A stretch of 64,000 bases of DNA from Coniochaeta sp. PMI_546 (Eukaryota > Ascomycota > Sordariomycetes > Coniochaetales > Coniochaetaceae), in contig MU271146.1 of assembly GCA_021432605.1 (NCBI GenBank), positions 2,356,001 to 2,420,000 on the forward strand, read 5' to 3'. This document shows positions 23,138-34,381 of this stretch, piece after piece. The position numbers and the translations under genes are program-made. The notes below the pieces were generated by a model. That model was not told the origin of the DNA. It saw only the letters and a program-made list of their open reading frames with translations, and did not search any database. Positions within the stretch are counted from its first letter, which is position 1. Each line of letters starts with the position of its first letter.

Positions 23138-24298
23138 ATGGCTCCCTCACTGCTACATCCTCCTAGCCATCTTTCGCCAGCAGCAGCGCTGCAACTGTCC
23201 CAACAAGCGCCATCCGTCCTCCAAAGCTCACCGGCTACAGTATCATCAGCGCCGTTGGCGTCTCTCTTCTCGACATCCGAGTCGCCAGACCTATGGCTAA
23301 AATACGAGAACCTACTTCTGTCCTGTCTGCGGACGGGTGACGAGCACGCTGCGCATCAATGTCTAGACCGGCTTGTGGCACGGTTCGGCGAGAATAACGA
23401 GAGAGTTCTAGCGTTGCAGGGTCTGGTGAAGGAGGCAGATGCAAACAACAACGGTGCCTTGGAGAAAGTGCTCAAGGAGTATGATACTATTCTTGCTGAG
23501 AATGAGACGAATATAGTGAGCCTTCTTCGCATCGTATGGAAGCGCGTCGGACCTTGAAATGCTAACGAGCGGTCAGCCCGTGATAAAACGACGGATTGCG
23601 CTACTACGGTCGATGGGTCGGATACCGGAGGCAGTGACATCATTAATAGAGTTCCTCGACTTCTCTCCCACAGACCCCGAAGCTTGGTCGGAATTGGCGG
23701 ACTTGTACTTGTCGCAGGGCATGTACCCGCAAGCCATCTTTGCGCTGGAAGAGGTCCTCGTAATGGCGCCCAATGCGTGGAATGTCGGTTCCCTTGTCCA
23801 TTTGCGTCACAAGATCCTTGCTGACATTCCTTCTTTCAGATTCACGCCAGGCTAGGTGAAGTGCAATACATGGCAGCCTCTGCCACGGGGGCCACCGATG
23901 CAGCTGCCCAGAAATACCTGGCTGAAGCCTTGAAACGGTTCGCTCGGAGCGTCGAGCTGTGCGACGATTATTTGCGAGGATATTACGGGCTGAAGCTGGT
24001 GAGATCTACAGCTAAAGTCTGAAAGCTGGGAAACATGGTATACTGACGGGTTGCCTAGGTCACAACCAAGCTTATTAAAGACCCTCCAAAGCCAGCAGTG
24101 AAGGCAACAGACTTGGACGAATTTGCTGTACCTACCACATCTACGGTTGAGAAGCTCAACGAGCTGGCCACTGAGAAGCTTTCCGAGATTGTCCGGCGGT
24201 ATACTGCCAAGGAGCGGCAATGGCGTGGTTATGATGAGGCTGAGGTTGCTGCCGCGCGCGAGCTTCTCTCTAAGGATACGTCGCAGACTGAGAGGTGA
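23138..24298 (+). CDS. emc2: ER membrane protein complex subunit 2 (EMC2)
   Basis: Four exons (23138-23515, 23577-23783, 23840-23998, 24059-24298), all in phase 0, encode 327 residues. The protein is a TPR superhelix: HQCLDRLVARFGENNERVL, then RRIALLRSMGRIPEAV, then PEAWSELADLYLSQGMYPQA, then YLAEALKRFARSVELCDDYL. EMC2 (TTC35, Oca3 in fission yeast) is the cytosolic scaffold of the ER membrane complex, which inserts tail-anchored and multipass proteins. An Ala/Ser/Pro-rich N-terminal leader of about 45 residues precedes the repeats. The second intron has an unusual donor, GTCGGT, but phase and homology (NAWN-IHARLGEVQYMAA) support it. Divergent from AP-3 delta. Confidence 0.93.
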
Positions 24299-27200
24299 TG
24301 CCGACCACTTGGATGTGTGCCTAGTGAAAACTTCAAGTCCAGTGACTCTTCAGGCATGCCAACACCAGCGTGAGTCATGATCAAGCGTAAACCCGAAACC
24401 TGGGATGATGCATCATCTCATCAAGGGTGAACAGAGGACCTAGGTTGGCAGCAGAAGACCCTTTGGATCCATTTGTGCCTCACAGGAAGGGATATGCCGG
24501 GGTGATGGATCTTGGGCAGGAACGGACCTTATGGATGACGGCAAAGCACGTGGCTCCAATAGGGCTGGGTTGAGGCCTGTGGCACCCATCTGGGAACAGT
24601 CGAAGAGGATGGTCGGGCATCAAGACCAACCGGAGCATGGCTTTACACCGAGATGGCATATGTACTCCGCAGTGACGGCCTGTGTCCCGTTTGCTGGCGG
24701 GTTCCCGATGGGTCCTCACTCTACAACAAACACAGCCTTGAAGTCCGTATGAGAGATGTTTGGGCAGAGATTCTCAAGCTCAGTGGATCCCCTCTTCGAT
24801 TGGGCTCTGTGATTGTATCCACTTTCGAGGACGTCAGGTCTTGTTGAACTTCACCCTATTGACATCCTCGTATCTCAAATGTCTGTCTATTGGGGCCATG
24901 GGTGCAGCCGTCCTGCAGCGCGACCGTTTTGTCAAGTCCTGCCGAACTCAGGGTCCATGCTATGTGTCGACACCTTGTGGAAAACATACAATCAATGTTC
25001 CGTGCTGGTCTTACTGGCGACCCAGTCAACCCCGAGCCCATGTTCAGCTTATGGTATACACTAGTAGCGCAATGAGCCCAGAGTAAAAAGGAGGGTCAGC
25101 TCGCGATGCGTATAACCAAATACTGGCTGCCCAACTCTAGGCTGTGTAAACCAGGACAGTTGGAGATGTTGAGGCTTGGCTTTTGCTGATAAGTCTTATT
25201 TTCCCTTGACAACTTGACAAGTCATCTGAATACAGATCACTTCGACCCTCACTGCGACTACCACCACGGTAGTCTGGATAGATTTCCAACGAACCGAGAA
25301 GCGTGTATTACTGTTACATCTGCAGTGGCTGCCTTTTGAATGTTGATTTCTACCCTGTCGTTGTCGAGTCGCAGTCTTTGGTACAAACTACCAAGATGGC
25401 TCGGATTGGCTGCCGACAGACAATTGCCTGCAGCAATCGCTCCTTCCTCGCCGAAACTTCGTAGGCTGTAGGCAGGGCAATGCTCCGCCTCGCAGGTGCA
25501 GAAAGCATCAAAATCTGCCTCTACAGGAGTAAATAAGGTATTCTTCTGCTCAATCGTTCATAGCTGGCGATCCCTCGTAGTGTTTCGCCTTTTCTTGTGT
25601 CTTCCCCTCAGCTGTACATGCTGGACCGCTCAAAAAGCAAAGATTGCATGTCATTATCCCATCGAGACTTCACTCTTGTTGGTGCCCTCCTGTCTTGTGT
25701 CCTTTCCGGAGTTCCTGTCCGAGCCACACATCGGTGGTATCGTCAGCGGCAGCGTCCACGACCTGAAATCGAGAACCTTCCACCGCCATATTGATTTTGA
25801 CCACGACCCCCACGAGCATACCATCAGTGAGGTAGGGTAAATTTCACCTTTTTTGGTTTTGTTTCACTTGTTGCATAGTGTACTTTTGCATACTTCATGT
25901 TGCATCTATCGATCTCCTGAAAAGGTACCTCTAAGTTCTGGAATTTGTTGATCTGGCTTGAGCATAAAGATCGAACATGTTGCCAGACCTGAAGGTCGAG
26001 AGGCCACGAATGGGAAGCATCGCGCCTTCCAGATACCTACCACATGTATAGTGTACATATTGCTCTGCCTCAACTGGCATCTCCGTAATCCCTGCCACCT
26101 TGATCAACGTCATTCAAGTTGTCTGGGAAGGTCGATGCCCCTCTTCGTGCAGATTGAAAGTGCCTACTGCATAGAAAGGCACCTCTGGACCTAGACCGCC
26201 TGCGGATGACCCTTCCCGTCATCCACACCACAGCAGTGTCGCAGTACCAACAGCAAACAACAACAGATTCAGAAAGATCGCAAAGATTTCGTTGACCCCG
26301 CCAGATGAATGATGATCTTCACATTCGGTCCAGGCCACCACCCCCTCAGTCACATCCTTGACATTCCATCCCTGTTTGAGTATCCTTGTACTGAAGTTTT
26401 GATAACAGGCCGTCTTATTACACACGTCCTCTTGCTTTTCAAGTACTCATTGCCGCCAGCACAAGACCTCGTCGCGCGAGCTGGTTCCAATCATCCGTTT
26501 TCTGATCCTTTGGAGAGCCTGACGTTTCACAATCCTGATCTGTCCTTTCGATCTGGAGCGGAAGCCTGCAACATCTCGTGGCCTGCACATAGCGAAAGCC
26601 GCCTCCCTCAAAGCTTGCCTAATTGCATAACATCGTCCTGACAGCTGGTCGTCCAACTTGAAGTCAAACGGCCCGGTCCGTCGCACAAAGAAAGCCCACC
26701 GTTCTTTGTTCGTTCGTTGCTCATCCCCCCCCTGCAAGGTGCTCACCGCAGCGGGACTTCAAGATAGGGCCGCCAATCGCTCCATATTTGTTTTGCGCCC
26801 AACAGGAGTCTGACTCCCTGTCGCGACGACCTTTTGTTGGTCAGTTTGGTCTCTTTTGACCTCTGTGTTACCGTGCATTCAGCCCAGTCAAGGCCGACTT
26901 CCAGAACTGCGAATGCTATTTGAGGGGATCATCAACGCTCGACAGCCTGCCGCTTTCTACCACTTACTAGCCTCTTCTGACTTTTGGCAGGGCACCTGTC
27001 ACGATCACGATCACCAGACCGCCCATCGTCCCGTCCGGTCGGTTTTCTTTCCACTTCCCGCGTCTCTCCAAGCCGCCATCCCTCCCTTCCGACCCCTCCT
27101 TGGATCGATCCGTCAACAACAACAACCCGCCGCAAAGCTGAATCAAGGTTTCGATAGAAACGCCCGCGCCAACTCAAAGCTTATTAGAAGGCCACACACA

Positions 27201-27453
27201 GACACACACACCACACCACATTAGAAAGGCACAACACCGAAACAATAGCACCCCCTTTTCTCAGAATCTTACCGCACAAACCCAGCAAGACAAAAAGGCA
27301 GCTGCGTTCCAAAGGCCGACCACCATCGCAAAAAAAACCGCGCTAGGCAATTAAGCCATATCGTCGCAACCTGTTTTCGAAAGAGTAGCCTTTGCTCCGA
27401 CTTTCTCCCTGAGGATTGTCGCGAGTTGAAGCGTATTTTGGCATCATTTACCA
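24299..27453. other. Gene-poor region, 3.2 kb
   Basis: Only short overlapping frames in different phases occur (for example between 24530 and 25090). None resembles a family I know or can be joined by plausible splice sites. The last kilobase is pyrimidine-rich with CA and CAA runs, which fits the promoter and long leader of the next gene. A decayed gene between 24.5 and 25.1 kb is possible but unsupported. Confidence 0.45.
27193..27220. repeat. CA-rich microsatellite
   Basis: An imperfect (AC)n tract lies in the leader region of the following gene. Confidence 0.75.
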
Positions 27454-30110
27454 ATGTCGTAAGTTGCTTACGCTCGCAGCGGTTTCCTTCTCTTGACCTG
27501 CGGCTGGGAGATTTGTTGCGACGCCTTACTGCTGTCGTAGCTCCCTGTGCCGCACTCCTCCTCCATCCTGGCTACCCATGCTTGTTTGGCAACTTTGGCC
27601 GTCCGCAGACCGCATTAGCATAATTTACAACGTTCCTGTCACATTCTGTCTTTTTTAACCTGGTAACTAACCCATAAATCCCCAGAACCTCGCGGCGCAG
27701 CAGTCGACACATAAATATTACCGTTGACGGCGGCGGCTACACCACAGGCGCCAGCTCATCCAGCTATTCGGAAGACGACGAAGGGGAACCGTCTCGTCAA
27801 GGAAGTCGCGAGTACGTCTCGTCGCGACCGCCCGGGGAGGAGCATTGGGATCAAGGATACGGCGAGGTCGATCCGTCCGACTCCGCATCAGCTAGCGCCG
27901 AATACTACGAGCAACATCATCGACGACCGCAGAGCGCCCGCCCCCGCAGCAGCTCGCGCCACCACAGAATCCCGTCCGGACGTCAATCATACACGGCCTT
28001 CCGCGCTCCGATACCACCCGCAATGAGTAGCGAACCGTCAGAGGAGTACGACTACGGTCCAGGATACGGCCGTGGCGCTTATGGCCCCCCACCTCCACAT
28101 GGCCACGCCGCCTTTCCCTACGGCGGTCGAGGACACCATGCTCCCGCATATCCTCAAAGTGTCGGTCCCTTTATGCCGCCAGCCCAGTACGGCGGCTCCA
28201 TGGTGCCGTTCAATCCATTTTCTCCCATGTCATCCAACGGTGCAAACTACTTCGACCGTGCACCCTACGATATGGTGCCGTACCACCAAGGTCCTCAAAG
28301 CTACTATGGCGGCCCAGGGCCGGGACCGGGATATGGTGCACACCAACTCCAGCAGTACATGTACGGACCACCACCGGCTCCGCCAACTGAAGCACCTGGA
28401 CCAAGGTCAGCGACACCGGCACCACCGGCAGAGAAGAAACCTGACCCCGAAGTCGAGGCAATGAAAGCCAAGCTCGAGTTGTTCGAAAAGGAGCGGCGCA
28501 GAAAGGAGGAGGAAGAGAGACGGAAGGAAATGGAGGAAAAGATACGGAGAGACACCGAAGAAGCACTACAAAGACGGATGGAGGACATACGAAAAGCGCA
28601 GGAAGAGGCGAAGAAGGAGATTGAAAGGGCCAAGGCCGACGCCGAGCGTGCTGCAAGGGAGAGGATAGAAGCGGAGCGCAGGGCGGAGGAGGAACGACAA
28701 AAGCTTCACGCCGAGGCCATGAAGCGGGCAGAACGCGAGGCGAGGGAGAAGCTTGAAGCGGAGATGAGGGCCATCGAGGAGCGCAGGAAGCGCGAGGCTG
28801 AGGCCGAGGCGGAAAGGGCACGGCTCCACAAGGAAGCACTTGAGAGGGCTGAACGTGAGGCCAGAGAGAAACTGCAAGCCGAATTGAGGGCGATGGAGGA
28901 GAAGAAGAAGAGGGATGCGGAGGAAGAGGCGGAAAGGAAGAGGTTGCACGACGAGGCTGTCAAGAAAGCTGAGGAGGCGGCAAAAGCCAAGATGGAGGCC
29001 GAGTTCAAGGCGGCCGAAGAGAAGAAGAAGGCTGAAGCCGAGGCTCAAGCCAAGGCCGAGGCCGAGGCCAAGGCCAAGCTCGAGGCTGCCATAAGGGCAG
29101 CAGAAGAGGCCAGGTTGGCGGCCGCCAAGAAGGCGGAGGAGGAGGAGGCATGGAAGAAGAAGCTTCAGGAGGAAGCCAACCTCAAAGCTGAAGTCGAGGC
29201 CCGGACGAAACTGGAGGCTGAGAGAAAGGCGGCCGAGGATGCGAAGGCGGCCGCAGAAGCCAAGAAGAAGGAGGAAGAGGCATTGAAGAAGAAACTGCTC
29301 GAAGAGGCCAAGACCAAGGCGGAGGAGGCACAGAAGAAGGAGGACAAGGCGCCGATCAAGTTCAAGGATGCTGTGGGCCGGAAGTTCAGCTTCCCCTTCC
29401 ACATCTGCAAGACGTGGCCTGTATGTATACCGAGATTTTGCCTCCTGCTTGACCACTTGCTAACCGACTCTCTGCAGGGCATGGAAGACCTGATCAAGCA
29501 AGCCTTCCTCCACGTCGATGTCATTGGCCCCCACGTCCAGGAGGGACACTACGACCTGATCGGCCCCAACGGCGAGATCATCCTCCCCTCGGTATGGGAG
29601 AAGGTCATCGAGCCCGACTCCAGCATCACGATGCACATGTGGCCGATGGACAAGGCCCCCCTGCGAGGCCAGATGCATCCGGGCGGACCTCCAGGCATGG
29701 CAGCCGGTATGCGACCTGGTCATCCCGCCGGCATGCGAGCCGGTCATCACCCTCAAGTCCGACCCATGCATCCCGGAATGATGGGCGGGATGCGTCCGGC
29801 AGGCACGAGACCGGCAGGTGCCGGAGGCATGGGCGCTCCTCCAGTTCCGCCGCAGTTTAGGGGAATGGGTGGTATGGGACCACCTGGCGGGATACCGATC
29901 CGGCCTGGCGGCGGAGGAGTCACTCCGATGGTGATTGGTGTCGAGCCGCCAAGGAAGAAGAGCAGTTCCAAGTCTGGCGCCTCACTGATGGGGTGGATGG
30001 CCGGGAAGCCCACGAAGAGCGGGCATAAGAAGTATGTTGAGCTGTGTGGTTCACAGTATCCGTGGTCGCAACGAGTACTAATTTCTTCTCACAGGAAGAG
30101 CGGCAAATGA
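27454..30110 (+). CDS. Coiled-coil protein with fungal ubiquitin-like domain
   Basis: Four exons (27454-27458, 27686-29420, 29478-30031, 30095-30110) encode 769 residues. The first exon holds only ATG and two bases; joining it in phase gives MSTSRRSSRHINITVDGGGY, and the frame then runs without a break into the long ORF. Residues 1 to about 250 are disordered and rich in Gly, Tyr, Pro and His. About 255-555 form a very long Glu/Lys/Ala/Arg coiled coil. About 558-640 (KFKDAVGRKFSFPF, GMEDLIKQAFLHVDVIGPHV, ITMHMWPMD) match the ubiquitin-like domain seen in many filamentous-fungal proteins. A Gly/Pro/Met-rich tail follows, ending KKKSGK. The biochemical role is unknown; a scaffold role is only inferred. 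An internal ATG at 28023 would lose 114 residues of plausible coding sequence. Confidence 0.85.
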
Positions 30111-30950
30111 ACGAAGTCCATCCTGGGCGACGCCGAGCGGATGATAGCAGCATGCCACCTGACACATTCGATGATACCCGGACAGCATGAGCATACCAAA
30201 AGTCCACTACGCCCAAACGAGACGGGCGCCGCAGCAAGCAGGCTTTTGGTCCTGCATTTGGCAAGTCGTCCTGAGGCTTGATTTTGGCTATCTTGTTCTT
30301 GGCAGCATATTTGGATGTGTTTCCTGCCATCTCTTCTTTCTTTTATTTTATTTTGTGATACCTTGTCGCTACATATTCTTGTTTGGCGTTGCTTTTTAGG
30401 ATTCCCCTCTCCTGCGGGTCTGTCTTTGATTTCCATCTACTGTTCATGTGGTCACGGATAATGCGTTGATGTTGGAGCATGAGGCATGAAGAGGTTGTTG
30501 TGCTTTTGGAAAAGCTGTGGGGAGGCCGCTTGGTCCGGCGCCGAGTTGTCTATCGTTCAGAGTGGCGCCGCCACGACATAACTGAACAGGCCTCGGGTCA
30601 GCGAGAAGTCGCAGCTTGAGAGTCTGACTCGGTGGCCCCTTATGGCGAGGCGCGAAAGGGGGCGTACAAGGTCGAAGCGATGTTTTGTTTCGGCAAGCGT
30701 GGCGGAAAGCGTTTTGCGATTCCCTTTGTTTTGGTTTGGCTGATCTAGAAATACTGATATCCACACATCTTCGATTTGCTCTCTTGGTGTCTATGATGTC
30801 CTGCCGTCTATATGCCTGTGCAACCTGCTTGTATGTTTTGTACCTCTAAGAACCTCGTGAGAGGAGAATGTCTTTCCTGCTTCGACCATGACGCCGGACA
30901 GGAAGCTATAAAAATGCCAATGCAACTGCCCACAACGTTGTCTCCGGGTA
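30111..30950. other. Convergent intergenic region before COQ10
   Basis: This holds the 3' flanks of two convergent genes. It is T-rich near 30300-30400, as expected for 3' ends. No frame or RNA gene is supported. Confidence 0.5.
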
Positions 30951-31670
30951 TCACTTCGCTTCTCCATCCTTCCTCCTCCTCCAATTACTATACAGCTTCT
31001 CGGCCCTCGACTCGAATGCGCGGATCATCTTGTCCGCCACCTGATCCGCAACACCGCCAACAGCAACCTGATGTATGGGGTTGGCCAGCAGATAGTCTAT
31101 CCTCAGGTCCACGTCCGTTCTCTTCCCCCTTCCCCCTGTCTGTCCCTCATCCACAGGCTTAACAGTCCACTTGGTGACTAGGGTCTTGAACAGATCACCG
31201 TCGCCGGCTCGCCTGTCCACCACCCCGCCTCTCCCCTCATCATACCCGTACCGCCGTAGCACCTCCCAGGCCGTGCTCGGCCCGGCCTCGCCGCTGACCG
31301 CCTCGACCACCGAGCCGGGGACGCAGTAGACCCGGCTTGTGTAGGACTCTGCGGCGAAGGGGCCCCAGCCGACGGTCAGAGTGGCCAGGGAAGGGTTGGG
31401 TGGGGTGGTGGGGGTCCAGGCGTGCACGACGGAGGAGGTGCAGAAGGGGAGGAAGGAGGAGTAGGAGGATATGTCGGATATTATGGCGTAGAGCAGGTCG
31501 GAGGGGTAGGGGAGGTTGCGGCTGGCGCGGAGGGTTTTTGGGGTCGCTGGGGAGGCGAGGCTGGAGAGGTCTGGAAGGGAGAAGGCCCGGGTCTGCTGGG
31601 TGGGCGGCGGTTTACTGGGCAGGGCGAGGAGAGGTCGGGCTTGTCGCAGCCCGAGCCGCGGGAGGGACAT
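30951..31670 (-). CDS. coq10: Coenzyme Q-binding protein COQ10 (START-domain, mitochondrial)
   Basis: A single exon encodes 239 residues starting at an ATG. The first roughly 40 residues are Arg/Pro/Leu-rich without acidic residues, fitting a mitochondrial presequence. The START/polyketide-cyclase-like domain follows: LPYPSDLLYAIISDISSYSS, FLPFCTSSVV, then VDLRIDYLLANPIHQVAVGG and a C-terminal helix VADKMIRAFESRAEKLY. COQ10 binds ubiquinone in a hydrophobic tunnel and is needed for efficient Q function in respiration. The middle of the domain carries a Gly/Arg/Asp-rich insertion, common in filamentous fungi. Divergent from the Trm140-like gene. Confidence 0.94.
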   Translation of the reverse strand: MSLPRLGLRQARPLLALPSKPPPTQQTRAFSLPDLSSLASPATPKTLRASRNLPYPSDLLYAIISDISSYSSFLPFCTSSVVHAWTPTTPPNPSLATLTVGWGPFAAESYTSRVYCVPGSVVEAVSGEAGPSTAWEVLRRYGYDEGRGGVVDRRAGDGDLFKTLVTKWTVKPVDEGQTGGRGKRTDVDLRIDYLLANPIHQVAVGGVADQVADKMIRAFESRAEKLYSNWRRRKDGEAK

Positions 31671-32200
31671 GGTTTGATGTAGAGGGTTGGTTTGAGCTCT
31701 TTAAGGTCGTGGATGTGAGGATGGGAGGGTGTTTAGTCTCTGGTTGAGAAGGGGCAAAAGAGTGGACTGGAGATTCTAAAGGTGAAATCTATGAAAAGAG
31801 AGTGATTCCAATCAAAAGGAGGGCATGGTTTATTAATATTATTTGTCTTTGATATCTAGTCAAGAAGTCCCAACCGCAAGTCGCGAAGTCGTGCTGTCAT
31901 AGCAATCCAAGATGCGCCGGGTAGATCCGCTGCGATGCCCCACCACTAACTAGACTAGACTTGGGTTTAAATTCAACAGACTTTTTTTTCTCGATCCCAT
32001 CATACTTCCCCCTCCCACACAAACATCCGTGTTTGCACAACACTCAGCAGCTCCTGCGACATGCTGCTCTGGGTCGACTTCTTGCCAAGTTGACGATCGG
32101 GACTGGCTAGTCTCTCGCTTCATCTTGCGAACTGACAACGCCCATAGAATTTTCTGTCTTTTTCCCTTGATCAGAAATTGGTCTACAACATTCACTTTCG
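31671..32200. promoter_or_regulatory. Divergent promoter of COQ10 and the Trm140-like gene
   Basis: The 530 bases between the two start codons lack a supported coding frame. It should contain both promoters; no specific motif was recognised. Confidence 0.5.
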
Positions 32201-33542
32201 ATGGCATCCTCGGGCGCAACCACCGCCGTCCAGGCTTCTCCTGCAGCTGAGCCCGTCAAGGAGCTCGCCGCAGAGATCTCCTCCCTTGAAATACAGCATG
32301 GAGAGAAGCCATCTTTTGACGGCCAGGTGCCTCCTCACCGCTCGCACGACCCGCAGTTCAACCAGAAGAGGAGCGATCCCTTCCAGTTCGGCTCGCGCTA
32401 CCTGAACCAGGACGACGACGAGTTCGAGTTCAATGCTTGGGACCATGTCGAGCCTGACGACGTGTTCAAGGAGTACGCTGAGAAGCAGTACGCCATGCAG
32501 CGCGAGGCGCCCGTGTCTGACTTTGACAAACGTACGTGTACCACATTCTTTTTTTTGCTTCTTCACAAACAACCGTTCTCTATGGCCTCTGGCCAGCGTA
32601 AAGTGATGATTTACTTCCACAAGCATAGTTCATCTGATCTATAATGAAGACAACAATGTACCATCAAACGTCTTTCGCTCCCATCTGATTTTTTACGCTC
32701 AAACTACCATCTCTTCACGCCGCAATGTTATATGTTCTGCTTGCTGGGACAGCGAAAGCTAACATGTGTGGATTCGGATAGAACGCTTCAACGGCGACCC
32801 AGCCAAGTGGTGGAACCTGTTCTACAAGAACAACACGGCCAATTTCTTCAAGGACCGCAAGTGGCTGCAGCAGGAGTTCCCCGTTCTGGACAGGGTCACG
32901 AGCGAGGGCGCCGGCCCCGTCACCCTCCTAGAGATAGGAGCCGGGGCGGGGAACACGGCCTTCCCCATCCTGGCCAGCAACAAGAACCCGCAGCTGAAGA
33001 TCCACGCCTGCGACTTCAGCAAGAAGGCGGTCGAGGTCATGCGCGCCCACGAGGCGTACGCGTCCGAGCAGATGCAGGCCGACGTGTGGGATGTCGCCGG
33101 CGACGACCTGCCGCCCGGCCTGGGCGAGGGGAGCGTCGACGTCGCGCTCATGGTGTTTATCTTCTCGGCCCTGTCGCCGAGGCAGTGGAAGAGGGCCGTC
33201 GAGAATGTCTACCGCGTGCTCAAGCCTGGCGGCGAGGTCTGCTTCCGCGACTATGGGAGGGGAGACCTGGCGCAGGTGAGGTTCAAGAAGGGCAGGTACC
33301 TAGAGGAGAACTTCTACATTCGGGGAGACGGCACGAGGGTGTATTTCTTTGAGATTGAGGAGCTTGCTTCGATCTGGAAGGGAGAGCTTGGTGAGGCGGA
33401 CGGCGGTGAGGTTGGTTTTGATACCCCGAGGTTTGAGATTGAGGCGCTCGATGCGGACCGGAGGATGCTGGTGAATCGTGCTAAGAAGCTGAAGATGTAT
33501 CGGTGCTGGCTGCAGGGGCGCTTCAGGAAGCCGATGAAATGA
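32201..33542 (+). CDS. trm140: tRNA N3-methylcytidine methyltransferase (Trm140/METTL2 family)
   Basis: Two exons (32201-32531, 32782-33542) encode 363 residues. The family N-terminal signature WDHVEPDDVFKEYAEKQ and the junction segment FNGDPAKWWNLFYKNNTANF are present, the latter completed by splicing. The SAM-binding motif LLEIGAGAGNTAFPI lies near residue 160, and VALMVFIFSALSPRQW and RVLKPGGEVCFRDYGRGDL form the later methyltransferase motifs. Enzymes of this family make m3C at position 32 of tRNA-Thr and/or tRNA-Ser. Unlike budding-yeast Abp140 there is no actin-binding N-terminus, only about 40 disordered residues. The single intron is 250 nt, long for this window. The frame stays open for 37 codons into it, so intron retention would give a 147-residue product without the methyltransferase core. 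Confidence 0.93.
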
Positions 33543-34381
33543 AATCATTGAACGATGCTGTACTCTTTTGTTCTTCCTGGCTTGTGCATGTGTGCTATCT
33601 ACTGCCATGCTCCCTTACCGTTATCAACCTCCACTGCAGACGTTCGTCAATGCTGTAAGAGACAGATGATATTGTGAATTTGTGCTGTACATTCCTGTAC
33701 ATTCACTGGCCTGACTGGATTCTTGGATGGCAGACAGTGATGGGGTAATACTGGTCCTTCCTTGCGTGCCATCCACCAGCATATCTACTGTGCCCATTGG
33801 CCATGTACAGCAGCCTGCATCGTTCGATGACAGCGAGCCATCGACGGGCGCCCTCGCTCGGTTACCAAGTCAAGGTCTCTTTACCGTAGGCTTGGAAAGT
33901 CAATGGCAATAAGGGATGAGATGCTGAGCTAAAACCCAGGGGAGGCATAACTGGACAACCAAGCCACGAACTTGGCATATCTGAAAATGCTTCCGACACT
34001 GGCCTGGTGAGTTGACGGTGAGTTGACGGTGAGTGTAAGCTTCACAAACCCAGGGGTCTAGCTAGATTCGGCCTACAGTTGCCTGGTGTACCATTCCCTG
34101 ACGATTTTCAAGGTGAAGGTCTTGTGAGGGCCTTCTGAGTGTTGGCCTCACCACGCTAGCACCCTCGGCAGCCTCTGGCCTCTGGGAGCACTTGAACAGA
34201 AAGTTACAGGAAATTCTGATAGAAAGAAATACAACCAACCCACCACCTCTTCGTACCTCACACGATTCACAGTAACTTTGATACCATACAGTATTGCGCA
34301 TCATACATCCATCAGTATCAAGCCCAAGACGATATCATCGTCAAAGTGAATCCCAGACCGGTTCTTCTCAACACCGGAAAG
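33543..34381. other. Intergenic region with a short tandem repeat
   Basis: No supported gene. Around 34007-34034 an 11-base unit containing GTGAGTTGACG occurs about two and a half times in tandem. The rest is presumably the promoter of the following gene. Confidence 0.5.

Noticed and set aside
28023-28025. ATG at 28023 as start of the ubiquitin-like-domain gene
   Set aside because: The frame is open and protein-like for 112 codons upstream to a clean intron acceptor, and a short exon (ATGTC|GTAAGT) at 27454 fits in phase.
28566-29456. A 296-codon Leu-rich antisense frame opposite the coiled coil
   Set aside because: It is the expected mirror of GAG/AAG-rich codons; the plus-strand protein continues into a conserved ubiquitin-like domain.
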